Source: an uncultured Prevotella sp. (GTDB lineage: Bacteria > Bacteroidota > Bacteroidia > Bacteroidales > Bacteroidaceae). From it: a stretch of DNA of 45,012 nucleotides. The stretch spans positions 1-45,012 of the forward strand of contig CABUXJ010000023.1 of NCBI GenBank assembly GCA_902495455.1, in the 5' to 3' direction. Shown here in pieces: positions 8,409 through 16,736 of the stretch. The first letter of the stretch is position 1, and every line of letters begins with the position of its first letter. The position numbers were made by a program, and so were the translations under genes. The notes under the pieces were generated by a model, which ran no database searches, had not been told where the DNA came from, and worked only from the letters and a program-made list of their open reading frames with translations.

Positions 8409-9569
8409 ATGGCAAAAAGAGACTACTATGAAGTGTTGGGCGTCAGCAAAAACGCTTCAGAAGATGAAATAAAGAAGGCTTACCGCAAAATAGCCATCAA
8501 GTATCACCCAGACCGCAACCCCGGAAACAAGGAGGCAGAGGAGAAGTTTAAGGAGGCAGCCGAAGCATACGACGTCTTGCATGACGCTCAAAAACGACAG
8601 CAGTATGACCAGTTCGGTTTCAGCGGTCCTGCCGGAGCCGGTGGTTTTGGCGGCGGTTTTGGCGGTAGCATGAACATGGACGATATATTCTCCATGTTCG
8701 GAGACATCTTCGGAGGACGTGCCGGCGGATTCGGAGGCGGATTCGGAGGCGGACAACGCCGTCCGCAGCAACACCGCGGAAGCGACCTGCGGCTGAAAGT
8801 ACGGCTGTCGCTGAGCGAGATTGCAACCGGCGTAACAAAGAAGTTTAAAGTCCGTAAAGATATCACCTGCTCACACTGTCATGGTAGCGGAGCCGAGGCC
8901 GGCAGCGGTACGGAGACATGTCCGACATGTCATGGTTCCGGTGTCATAACACACACGACACAAAGCATTTTCGGCATGATGCAGACGCAGGGCGTATGTC
9001 CTACGTGCGGAGGCGAGGGCACTGTGATAAAGAACAAATGTCACGTGTGCGGAGGCTCCGGAGTCGAAAAAGGTGAGGAAGTTGTCGAAATAAAAATTCC
9101 CGCAGGTGTAGCCGAAGGCATGATTGTCAATGTCCCCGGTAAAGGCAACGCTGGACACCGCAACGGAATCAGCGGCGACATTCAGGTATTCATCACAGAG
9201 GAGGAGAACGACACTTTTGTACGCGACGGCAACGATGTCATCTATAATCTGCTGCTCGACTTCCCTACCGCGGCTCTCGGCGGCGACGTGGAAATACCGA
9301 CAATAGAAGGCACCAAGTTGAAAGTGAAGATAGACAGCGGCACACAACCGGGCAAGACTCTGCGTCTGCGCGGCAAAGGTCTGCCTGCAGTACAAGGCTA
9401 TGGACGTGGCATGGGAGATTTGGTGGTAAACGTCAGTGTCTATGTTCCAAAAACACTTAGCCGCGAGGAAAAAGAGGCACTGACCAGACTGCGTGACAGC
9501 GACAACTTCAAAGGAGACTCATCTACCAAACGCTCCATATTCGAAAGATTCAAGAACTATTTTAATTAA
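8409..9569 (+). CDS. dnaJ: Chaperone protein DnaJ
   Basis: A 386-residue class A Hsp40 that stimulates the DnaK ATPase and delivers unfolded substrates in the cytoplasm. The J domain (about 1-70) carries the essential HPD at 33-35. A long Gly/Phe-rich region spans about 71-118. Four zinc-binding CxxCxGxG motifs follow at 154-161, 171-178, 197-204 and 211-218, all with intact cysteines, then the client-binding C-terminal domains (about 225-370). Length and order are standard. It follows grpE by 25 bp and probably shares its transcript. A hairpin-forming repeat at 9586-9640 lies before folC. Confidence 0.98.
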   Translation: MAKRDYYEVLGVSKNASEDEIKKAYRKIAIKYHPDRNPGNKEAEEKFKEAAEAYDVLHDAQKRQQYDQFGFSGPAGAGGFGGGFGGSMNMDDIFSMFGDIFGGRAGGFGGGFGGGQRRPQQHRGSDLRLKVRLSLSEIATGVTKKFKVRKDITCSHCHGSGAEAGSGTETCPTCHGSGVITHTTQSIFGMMQTQGVCPTCGGEGTVIKNKCHVCGGSGVEKGEEVVEIKIPAGVAEGMIVNVPGKGNAGHRNGISGDIQVFITEEENDTFVRDGNDVIYNLLLDFPTAALGGDVEIPTIEGTKLKVKIDSGTQPGKTLRLRGKGLPAVQGYGRGMGDLVVNVSVYVPKTLSREEKEALTRLRDSDNFKGDSSTKRSIFERFKNYFN

Positions 9570-9585
9570 ACGAATAATCCGGATA

Positions 9586-9640
9586 CAGAGACGCAAAGAC
9601 GCGATGAGAAATAATGCTCGTGCGCTTTTGCGTCTCTGCG
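9586..9640. repeat. Inverted repeat with GACGCAAAG arms
   Basis: CAGAGACGCAAAGACGCG at 9586 and CGCTTTTGCGTCTCTGCG ending at 9640 form an imperfect hairpin of about 23 bp with a short AT-rich loop. The same kind of element, built on GACGC/AAAG units, recurs at 32064-32119. It may terminate dnaJ transcription, but there is no T-tract. Confidence 0.7.
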
Positions 9641-9663
9641 TTTGAACATCTGCAAAACAAGAA

Positions 9664-10974
9664 ATGACCTATCAGGAAACGACCGAATATCTGTTCACCA
9701 GGATACCCATGTTCGAAAGACAAGGCGCATCCGGGTATAAGGAAGGACTGCATAACACATTGGCATTGGACGAACATTTCGGTCATCCACACCGGAACTA
9801 TCTGACCATACACATCGCCGGCACCAACGGAAAAGGCTCTTGCGCTCATACGCTGGCCGCCATATTGCAACAATGCGGCCTGAAGGTAGGTCTCTACACA
9901 TCACCCCATCTCGTCGATTTCCGCGAACGAATACGCATCGACGGCAAACCGATAAGCGAAAACTATGTTGTTGATTTCGTTGAGCGCGAGCGCAACTTCT
10001 TTGAACCACTTCACCCGTCGTTTTTTGAGGTCACAACGGCAATGGCATTGCGCTATTTCAGCGACATGCAAGTGGACGTCGCTGTCATTGAAGTGGGCCT
10101 CGGAGGCAGACTCGACTGCACCAACATCATAACCCCGGTCCTTTCCGTAATCACCAATATCAGTCTTGACCACACGCAGTTTCTTGGCGACACATTAGCG
10201 AAGATAGCCGGAGAAAAAGCCGGCATAATAAAAGAAGGTGTGCCGGTCGTCATCGGTGAAACGACAGCAGAGACAAAACCGGTGTTTGATACGAAAGCGA
10301 AAAATGTCGGCGCACCTATTATATTTGCTGAAGAACAACCGGAAGTCATGACGGCAGAACCGTCAGAAGACGGGATGATGATATATGAAACAAAACATTG
10401 GGGCCGCATCGACGGCGAACTGGGCGGTATGTATCAAATCCGCAACACAAACACAATACTTCATGCCGTCAACCAACTGACACAAACAGATATTCTCCAA
10501 AAATACCGCAATGACCGCGAAGGCTTGTCTGACGCCGTTCGCCGAGCTTTTGCAAACGTAACAAAGTTCACCGGCTTTATGGGCAGATGGCAGAAAATCC
10601 AAGATTGTCCAACTGTCATTTGCGACGCCGGACACAACATCGGAGGCTGGAATTATATCAGCCGACAGCTAAAAAACATAACTTGCAAACAACTGCACAT
10701 AATATTCGGCATGGTTGACGACAAGGACATAGACCATGTTTTGGACTTAATGCCCACCGAAGCAAAATATTATTTTACCAAAGCTGACAACAAACGGGCA
10801 CTACCGGAAGACACCGTCAAACGACTCGCAACCTCCCACGGACTGACGGGAGAAAGCTACCCGGACGTACATACGGCATATCAAGTAGCAATGGGAAATG
10901 CAGGAAAAGATGACGTCGTATTCGTGGGCGGCAGCTGTTATATAATAGCGGACTTCTTGAAAAGCCTTATTTAG
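9664..10974 (+). CDS. folC: Bifunctional folylpolyglutamate synthase / dihydrofolate synthase
   Basis: A 436-residue Mur-ligase-fold enzyme that joins glutamate to dihydropteroate and to folates, using ATP. The P-loop is GTNGKGS (53-59), followed by YTSPHL (78-83), the conserved VGLGGRLDCTN block (144-154) and ISLDHTQFLG (167 onward) with the metal-binding His170. The C-terminal glutamate-ligase domain has CDAGHN and ends near FVGGSCYI. The length is normal. It starts 94 bp after dnaJ, across the hairpin repeat, and is followed by the galactose operon on the same strand. Confidence 0.96.
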   Translation: MTYQETTEYLFTRIPMFERQGASGYKEGLHNTLALDEHFGHPHRNYLTIHIAGTNGKGSCAHTLAAILQQCGLKVGLYTSPHLVDFRERIRIDGKPISENYVVDFVERERNFFEPLHPSFFEVTTAMALRYFSDMQVDVAVIEVGLGGRLDCTNIITPVLSVITNISLDHTQFLGDTLAKIAGEKAGIIKEGVPVVIGETTAETKPVFDTKAKNVGAPIIFAEEQPEVMTAEPSEDGMMIYETKHWGRIDGELGGMYQIRNTNTILHAVNQLTQTDILQKYRNDREGLSDAVRRAFANVTKFTGFMGRWQKIQDCPTVICDAGHNIGGWNYISRQLKNITCKQLHIIFGMVDDKDIDHVLDLMPTEAKYYFTKADNKRALPEDTVKRLATSHGLTGESYPDVHTAYQVAMGNAGKDDVVFVGGSCYIIADFLKSLI

Positions 10975-11083
10975 GGGTTTTTAACACAGAGCGCGACGTT
11001 TTTTTTCACATTTCGTTCGTCATTTACGTTTTTTTTAGGTTACTTTGCAACAACATAATCAATAACTAAAAACAACGGATTTT

Positions 11084-12172
11084 ATGACGAACACAACGGA
11101 AAACGCTAATCTGTGTGGTCTGAACAGAAAGGACTTTCAGACCACAATTAACGGTAAGAAGACCGATCTCTACATACTGAGAAACAGAAAAGGATATGAA
11201 GTAGCCATCACAAACTACGGTGGTGCGATAGTAGCAATAATGGTGCCGGACAAAAACGGCAACGTAGCCAACGTCATCCAAGGCCACGACAACATCCAGG
11301 ATGTCATCAACAGTCCCGAACCTTTCCTGTCAACACTTATCGGACGTTACGGCAACAGAATATGCCGCGGACAGTTCACCCTCAACAAGAAAGAATATCA
11401 ATTGGCCATCAACAACGGCCCCAATGCACTCCACGGCGGTCCAACCGGCTATCATGCACGTGTTTGGGATGCACGTCAGATGGGACCACGCTCACTCGCA
11501 CTCAACTACATCTCCGCATACGGCGAGGAAGGATTTACCGGAGAGTTGCGCGTAACGGTCGAATTTACATTCACAGATGCCAACGAACTTGTCATCGAAT
11601 ACCTCGCTACAACCAACAAGAAAACTATTCTCAACCTGACACACCACGGTTTCTTCAGCCTTGCCGGCATCGCAAACCCAACACCGACCATTGACAATCT
11701 CGTTTGCGAAATCAATGCAGACTATTATATACCTATTGACAATACATCCATTCCTACCGGAGAGATTCGCTTTGTCAAAGACACACCTTTTGATTTCCGC
11801 ACTCCGAAAGAAGTCGGACGCGACATTGACGCCGATGACGAACAGATAAAGAATGGAGCCGGATATGACCACTGCTTCGTACTCAACAAAAAAGAGAATG
11901 GCGAGTTGAGTTATGCCGCAAAGATAACTGAGCCTGTCAGCGGTCGTACAATGGAAGTCTACACCACCGAGCCGGGTGTACAAGTATATACTGACAACTG
12001 GGCCGACGGTTATGCCGGCCAGCATGGGGCCACATTCCCGCGCCGTTCGGCAATATGTTTCGAATGTCAGCACTTCCCTGACACACCGAACCATCCGTAC
12101 TTCCCGCCTGTGACACTTGATCCCGGACAGCAATACAAACAGAAGACTATCTACAAGTTCGGAGTTGAATAG
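11084..12172 (+). CDS. galM: Cytoplasmic aldose 1-epimerase (galactose mutarotase)
   Basis: A 362-residue GalM-fold protein that interconverts alpha and beta anomers of galactose or related sugars. Substrate-binding features are GRYGNRI (88-94), LHGGPTGY (116-123) and the catalytic histidine in LTHHGFF (His188). The catalytic glutamate is in TEPGVQVYT (Glu296). There is no signal peptide, in contrast to the lipoprotein paralogue at 25765. It heads a galM-transporter-galK operon (gaps 59 and 44 bp), which supports galactose as the substrate. A weak promoter-like TTACTTTG lies at 11040-11047. The T-H-H-G-F-F active-site segment differs slightly from the more usual T-N-H-x-Y-F. Confidence 0.93.
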   Translation: MTNTTENANLCGLNRKDFQTTINGKKTDLYILRNRKGYEVAITNYGGAIVAIMVPDKNGNVANVIQGHDNIQDVINSPEPFLSTLIGRYGNRICRGQFTLNKKEYQLAINNGPNALHGGPTGYHARVWDARQMGPRSLALNYISAYGEEGFTGELRVTVEFTFTDANELVIEYLATTNKKTILNLTHHGFFSLAGIANPTPTIDNLVCEINADYYIPIDNTSIPTGEIRFVKDTPFDFRTPKEVGRDIDADDEQIKNGAGYDHCFVLNKKENGELSYAAKITEPVSGRTMEVYTTEPGVQVYTDNWADGYAGQHGATFPRRSAICFECQHFPDTPNHPYFPPVTLDPGQQYKQKTIYKFGVE

Positions 12173-12231
12173 ACAGAAAACATACTAAAATTTACTATTA
12201 CCAATAACTTTTTATACATTAAGAAAAAGAC

Positions 12232-13467
12232 ATGAGTCAAAATCAGAAACCGAACTATACGTTCGCACTAATTGTCGTATTTATCGTCTGCTTCCTCATT
12301 GGATTTGTGACGACGATGAACAACTCGATGATTCCGTTCTGCTCTAAAGCATTCAACCTGACAGCACAAGACGGACAGTATGTGAATTCAGCATTTTATG
12401 GAGCCTATCTGTTGGCAATACCTTTCTCGCTCCTCATGAGCAAAATCGGCTATAAAGGTACGATGGTACTTGGACTTGCCGTTGTCGGCATTGGCTTTGT
12501 CATAAACTCACTTGGCATAAACGCAGCCATTTCATCCGGTTCCAATGTATATGCCGTATTCCTTGGCACCATGTGTATAGTAGCAATGGGTATCGTGATG
12601 CTTCAGAATGTGGCCAATCCTTACGTCATGGTGCTCGGTTCACCTGAAAAAGGAGCTTTCCGCATGACGCTGTCTCAGGCTCTTAACTCCGTAGCGACCA
12701 CTGTAGCCCCCATCTTCATCACACAGATAATCATCGCCGGCAAAACTCCGGCACCCGAATATGTACCTGGTCCGTATCTTGGCCTCGGTATCTTCACTCT
12801 CGTTATCGGTCTGATACTCGTTCTGCTCAAACTCCCGAAAATTGACGAAGGCAAACAGGATGAAGAAGCAGGAATGAAACATGAGTATAAGAGCAGCTGT
12901 TTCAAATATCCCCACGTATGGCTCGGCGCCCTTGGCATATTCATGTATATGGGCGTGGAAATCGGTGTTCCGTCAATGCTAAAATATCGTTTTGAACTGT
13001 TACCCGAATATGCAGGCACCGATGTGTCAGACATCGTGACCAACTTCCTCGCATTCTATTGGGGCGGCATGATGGTCGGACGTTTCATTGGCGCAGCCAT
13101 ACTTACGAAATTCGAGCCCCGAAAACTGCTTACCGCATGCCTGTGTCTCGGAGCATTTTGCATTCTGATATCACTGCTCTTCTCGAATAGCATGTTCGGA
13201 ATTTGGTGCATGCTGGCTGCTGGACTATTCCACTCTGTTATGTGGCCGCTCATATTCAACCTCGGTCTGCAGGAGCTCGGTCCTCACACAAAAGCAGCAT
13301 CTGGCGTGATCAACACCGGCGTGATTGGCGCAGCTATCCTTATGCCTATCATGGGCCTTATCGTAGACATGACTGGAGTGATCATCGCAATGTGCATCAT
13401 GTTCGTTTACTATGCCTACATCATCTGGTTCTGCAACTGGGGTAGCAAGATCGGATTAAGCAAATAA
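12232..13467 (+). CDS. MFS sugar transporter, glucose/galactose (FucP/GluP) family
   Basis: A 411-residue inner-membrane protein with about 12 hydrophobic helices. The early segment (FVTTMNNSMIPFCSKAFNL, then NSAFYGAYLLAIPFSLLMSKIGYKG) and the AMGIVMLQNVANPYV segment are characteristic of the fucose/glucose/galactose H+ symporter subfamily. The central cytoplasmic loop lies around KLPKIDEGKQDEEAGMKHEYK (about 200-220). Placement between a mutarotase and galactokinase indicates galactose, possibly also glucose, import. It is part of a three-gene operon; a name such as gluP or fucP would be a guess on specificity. Confidence 0.9.
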   Translation: MSQNQKPNYTFALIVVFIVCFLIGFVTTMNNSMIPFCSKAFNLTAQDGQYVNSAFYGAYLLAIPFSLLMSKIGYKGTMVLGLAVVGIGFVINSLGINAAISSGSNVYAVFLGTMCIVAMGIVMLQNVANPYVMVLGSPEKGAFRMTLSQALNSVATTVAPIFITQIIIAGKTPAPEYVPGPYLGLGIFTLVIGLILVLLKLPKIDEGKQDEEAGMKHEYKSSCFKYPHVWLGALGIFMYMGVEIGVPSMLKYRFELLPEYAGTDVSDIVTNFLAFYWGGMMVGRFIGAAILTKFEPRKLLTACLCLGAFCILISLLFSNSMFGIWCMLAAGLFHSVMWPLIFNLGLQELGPHTKAASGVINTGVIGAAILMPIMGLIVDMTGVIIAMCIMFVYYAYIIWFCNWGSKIGLSK

Positions 13468-13511
13468 GCAAATAAACCTACAATATAACTCTATTAAAAA
13501 CTATTAGAACT

Positions 13512-14675
13512 ATGGATATAGAATTTGTAAGAAGCCGCTTCATCAAGCATTTTGATGGCAAGGAGGGAAATATCTACGCCTCTCCAGGACGTATTAATCT
13601 GATTGGTGAGCACACCGACTATAACGGAGGATTTGTTTTCCCAGGAGCTGTTGACAAGGGTATCATGGCAGAAATGCGCCCCAACGGAACAGAAAGCACC
13701 GTGCGTGCATACTCCATCGACCTGAAGGACCGCGTTGACTTCGACCTCAACGACCCCGCAGGTCCCAAGGCAAGCTGGGCACGCTACATCTATGGTATCA
13801 GCCTTGAGATGAAGAAGCTGGGCGTACCCGTAAAGGGATATAACATCGCCTTTGCCGGTGATGTACCCCTCGGAGCCGGTATGTCTTCTTCCGCAGCAAT
13901 GGAGAGCTGCTTCGCCTGTGGTCTGAACGACCTGTTCGGCGAGAACAAGGTAAGCAAGTGGGACATGGTTCTGGCCGGACAGGCAACTGAGCACAACTAC
14001 TGCGGCGTGAACTGCGGTATCATGGACCAGTTCGCCAGCGTCTTCGGCAAAGCCGGATGCCTAATGCGTCTTGACTGCCGCAGCCGTGAGTTCGAATACT
14101 TCCCCTTCAATCCCGTAGGCTACAAGCTCGTCCTGCTCGACTCTGTCGTTAAGCATGAGCTGGCCAGTTCACCCTACAACGACCGCCGCAACAGCTGCGA
14201 GAACGTCGTTAAGCACATCGCCGCAAAACATCCGGAAGGCAAGTTTGAGACCCTGCGCGACTGCACATGGGAGCAGCTTGAGGAGGTTAAGGCTGAAGTT
14301 GGCGATAAAGACTATATGCGCGCTAAGTTCGTGCTCGGCGAGAAAGACCGCGTACTTGCTGTCTGCGACGCCCTCAATGCCGGCGACTACGAGACCGTAG
14401 GCCAGAAGATGTACGAGACACACCAGGGTCTGTCGAAAGACTATGAAGTTTCTTGCGAAGAGCTCGACTTCCTCAACGACATCGCCAAGGAGAACTGCGT
14501 AACCGGTAGCCGTATCATGGGCGGTGGATTCGGCGGTTGCACCATCAACCTCGTAAAGGAAGAACTCTACGACAAGTTCATCGCCGACGCCAAGACCAAG
14601 TTCAACGCCAAGTACGGCCACGAGCCCAAAGTCTATGACGTTGTCATCGGCGACGGCTCACGCAAGATTTGCTAA
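13512..14675 (+). CDS. galK: Galactokinase
   Basis: A 387-residue GHMP-family kinase that phosphorylates alpha-D-galactose at C1, the first committed Leloir step. The galactokinase signature GRINLIGEHTDYNGG (26-40) contains the substrate-contacting Glu, His and Asp. The ATP-binding GHMP motif is PLGAGMSSSAA (119-129), and motif 3 is GGGFGGCTINL near 337-347. The catalytic aspartate lies in NCGIMDQFAS. It is last in the operon and followed by a clear terminator at 14707-14739. galT and galE are not in this window. Confidence 0.97.
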   Translation: MDIEFVRSRFIKHFDGKEGNIYASPGRINLIGEHTDYNGGFVFPGAVDKGIMAEMRPNGTESTVRAYSIDLKDRVDFDLNDPAGPKASWARYIYGISLEMKKLGVPVKGYNIAFAGDVPLGAGMSSSAAMESCFACGLNDLFGENKVSKWDMVLAGQATEHNYCGVNCGIMDQFASVFGKAGCLMRLDCRSREFEYFPFNPVGYKLVLLDSVVKHELASSPYNDRRNSCENVVKHIAAKHPEGKFETLRDCTWEQLEEVKAEVGDKDYMRAKFVLGEKDRVLAVCDALNAGDYETVGQKMYETHQGLSKDYEVSCEELDFLNDIAKENCVTGSRIMGGGFGGCTINLVKEELYDKFIADAKTKFNAKYGHEPKVYDVVIGDGSRKIC

Positions 14676-14706
14676 GAAATCTGTCTTACCATTCAGATAA
14701 GATTAT

Positions 14707-14739
14707 AAGGATGTGCCTCATCTACGGCACATCCTTTTT
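14707..14739 (+). terminator. Rho-independent terminator of the galactose operon
   Basis: AAGGATGTGCC (14707-14717) and GGCACATCCTT (14726-14736) form a perfect 11-bp stem with an 8-nt loop, followed by TTT and an A/T-rich stretch. It lies 32 bp after the galK stop codon. Confidence 0.9.
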
Positions 14740-14790
14740 AAATAATAAGATACTTCTATAATCATCCTAAAATACTTATCTTATACATTT

Positions 14791-15153
14791 ATGACTAAAG
14801 AACAAATTCATTTTTCATATAAGTTAGCAACTCGCGTATATAACAAATCTTGTACTTTAAAAGAAGCCAAAGATGAAGGCCAAAGAATGGGTATCAATCC
14901 AAACTCCATGAACTACTATTGCGCTTCATATCGCCACATGCTAAACGGCACTATACATAAAGGAACCATCGGAGCTGAAATACGCGATTATTTTCTTCAG
15001 GAGATTTTCAAATCATTTGATAATAATATAAGAAAGAATGCACTAAATTCTTTTGAACAAACTATTGCTTACCAAGAAAAACTTCACAATGGGTCTATAC
15101 GAATAAAAGACCGCACCATTTTAGAAAAATACAATAAGATGTTGCATAATTAG
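14791..15153 (+). CDS. AT-rich orphan protein, similar to N-terminal domains of HNH/McrA-type endonucleases
   Basis: A 120-residue, helix-rich, lysine-rich cytoplasmic protein with much lower GC than its neighbours. Its first 75 residues follow a pattern I associate with the N-terminal helical domain of some McrA/HNH restriction endonucleases: YKLATRVYNKSCTLKEA, GINPNSMNYYCASYRHMLNG, then GAEIRDYF. No nuclease domain follows, so it is either a stand-alone DNA-binding protein or the remnant of a larger gene. It sits alone between the galK terminator and a long palindrome (15176-15281), which with the base composition suggests acquisition by transfer. The family link is from memory of the pattern and is not firm. 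Confidence 0.6.
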   Translation: MTKEQIHFSYKLATRVYNKSCTLKEAKDEGQRMGINPNSMNYYCASYRHMLNGTIHKGTIGAEIRDYFLQEIFKSFDNNIRKNALNSFEQTIAYQEKLHNGSIRIKDRTILEKYNKMLHN

Positions 15154-15175
15154 GAGTTAATAATACACCTATTTA

Positions 15176-15281
15176 CGTGAGTTCGACGAATTCAGAATAA
15201 TGTAAGTCGTGTATCGTGTATCAATATACAACGAACATTAAGGCACACAGCTTACATTATCCTGAATTCGTCGAACTCACG
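15176..15281. repeat. 31-bp-arm inverted repeat between convergent genes
   Basis: Arms at 15176-15206 and 15251-15281 (beginning CGTGAGTTCGACGAATTCAG) are inverted copies with a single mismatch, separated by 44 nt. It lies between the orphan gene (+) and the CNNM gene (-), so it may be a bidirectional terminator, but there is no T-run and the loop is long. Confidence 0.85.
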
Positions 15282-15325
15282 TTATATTATTTTATTTTCA
15301 GTATCCATCCAACAGGCCGACTTTC

Positions 15326-16354
15326 TCAGATGGAAACTTTCCGAGCAAACTTCTTGCGGGCCAATGTCTGTAAGTCCTCGATTGTGTCACACTCATCGAC
15401 AATCTCTACGCCAAGCATCGTCTCTATCACATCCTCCATCGTGACTATGCCCCGCATACATCCATATTCATCAGTGATTACAGAAATATGCTCCTTCTTT
15501 TCCAGCATAGTCTGCCAGATATCCGATACTTTCATCGTCTCCGGGAAGAACAATATCGGACGAATAAGTTTATCTACCGTCATTGCAAACTTGTCTTGCG
15601 TAAGCATTTCAAGAACATTCGCACGGCGCACATATCCAACGATAAACTCCCGTTGGTTTTCGTAGACAGGTATGCGCGAGAATGCCGCCAACGACTCATT
15701 GCCATAAAACTCCTCCATTGTCGTCGACTTTGAGACGGACGCCACGACAACGAATGGAGTCATTATCTCTTTAGCACTGATATTGCAAAGTTTCAGGAAG
15801 TTCTGGATTGTCTTATTTTCTGACGTCTCGATTACCCCCGCATCAGTACCGACATTTACCATTGCTGCGACCTCCTCCCGACTGACAGGCAATGGCTGCT
15901 TTTTAGGCGATATGCATCGTGTCAGCTGTTCCGACATCCACACCAACGGAAATGTCACGACTATCATCACACGTATTATTTTTGCCGAAGGCATGGCGAG
16001 GTCACGCCAGAAAGAAGCGCCTATTGTCTTAGGAATGATTTCCGAAATGACAAGGATAAGCAGCGTCAGAATGACGGATATGATACCGAAGTAAGCCTCA
16101 CCAAAGACCTTGACCGACTCCGACCCCACACCGGCCGCGCCGATGGTATGGGCTATCGTGTTAAGCGTAAGAATAGATGCGACCGGACGGTCAACGTTGG
16201 TTTTGTACTTCATCAAAAGAGAGGCGGTCTTCACACCTTGCGCCTCCTTCATTGAAATGAAAGATACAGGAGTTGAAAGCAGAACTGCTTCAAGAACGGA
16301 ACACAGAAACGAAACGGCAAGTGCTCCGAATAGATATAAGAATATAAGTGTCAT
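15326..16354 (-). CDS. CNNM/CBS-domain membrane protein (HlyC/CorC-type family)
   Basis: About 342 residues from the ATG at 16354; an in-frame upstream ATG at 16408 would add 18 polar residues before the first membrane helix and is less likely. The N-terminal half is a DUF21/CNNM transmembrane domain, with helices at MTLIFLYLFGALAVSFLCSV and around LTLLILVISEIIPKTIG. The second half is a CBS pair (EIMTPFVVVASV, FSRIPVYENQREFIVGYV, HISVITDEYGCMRGIVTMEDV). Proteins of this class are linked to Mg2+ and other divalent-cation transport or sensing in the inner membrane. Unlike GldE at 39708 it lacks the C-terminal CorC/HlyC domain, ending soon after the second CBS motif. Confidence 0.88.
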   Translation of the reverse strand: MTLIFLYLFGALAVSFLCSVLEAVLLSTPVSFISMKEAQGVKTASLLMKYKTNVDRPVASILTLNTIAHTIGAAGVGSESVKVFGEAYFGIISVILTLLILVISEIIPKTIGASFWRDLAMPSAKIIRVMIVVTFPLVWMSEQLTRCISPKKQPLPVSREEVAAMVNVGTDAGVIETSENKTIQNFLKLCNISAKEIMTPFVVVASVSKSTTMEEFYGNESLAAFSRIPVYENQREFIVGYVRRANVLEMLTQDKFAMTVDKLIRPILFFPETMKVSDIWQTMLEKKEHISVITDEYGCMRGIVTMEDVIETMLGVEIVDECDTIEDLQTLARKKFARKVSI

Positions 16355-16433
16355 TTGTTTATGTATAAGTTGAAACTGCCGAAAGGTCAATACACTTCCG
16401 GTGATCATAAGATACGGCTACAACTCATACAGC

Positions 16434-16700
16434 CTATTCACGGAACACACAATTAAGAATTCTTACAGGCGGCATTTTGCCCGCCGGACCGGCACAATCC
16501 CCGATAACATGACGTAACATTCCGAAAGACTGCCGGCACGGTCCTTCCTCATTATGTTCATCCGATGTTGATTCCGCCACGCAATAACACAATTCACAAC
16601 ATACCATTTCTGTCTCCGATTCATATTCAGCTTCCGCCTGAACAGGAATAAGAAACAAAGCGACCCAAAGGCTTAATATGAATGATATTACTCGTTTCAC
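16434..16700 (-). CDS. Possible small cysteine-rich secreted protein (GTG start)
   Basis: An 88-residue frame beginning at a GTG with an immediately preceding in-frame TGA, so no earlier start is possible. The first 24 residues (MKRVISFILSLWVALFLIPV then QAEA) make a convincing Sec signal peptide. The mature part is acidic, with six cysteines (CCELCYC cluster, CRQSF, DCAG, NCVF). A perfect promoter on the same strand (16706-16736) places the transcript start at about the GTG, so the message would be nearly leaderless. I recognise no family. Alternatively the frame is accidental and this stretch is the long leader of the CNNM gene. Confidence 0.4.
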   Translation of the reverse strand: MKRVISFILSLWVALFLIPVQAEAEYESETEMVCCELCYCVAESTSDEHNEEGPCRQSFGMLRHVIGDCAGPAGKMPPVRILNCVFRE

Positions 16701-16705
16701 TCATG

Positions 16706-16736
16706 CAAAGTTAAATATAATACATGAATTTCCAAA
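16706..16736 (-). promoter_or_regulatory. Perfect Bacteroidetes promoter, minus strand
   Basis: Read on the minus strand: TTTG (16736-16733), 19 nt, TAACTTTG (16713-16706). It drives the small secreted-protein frame and/or the CNNM gene about 350 bp downstream. Confidence 0.75.
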
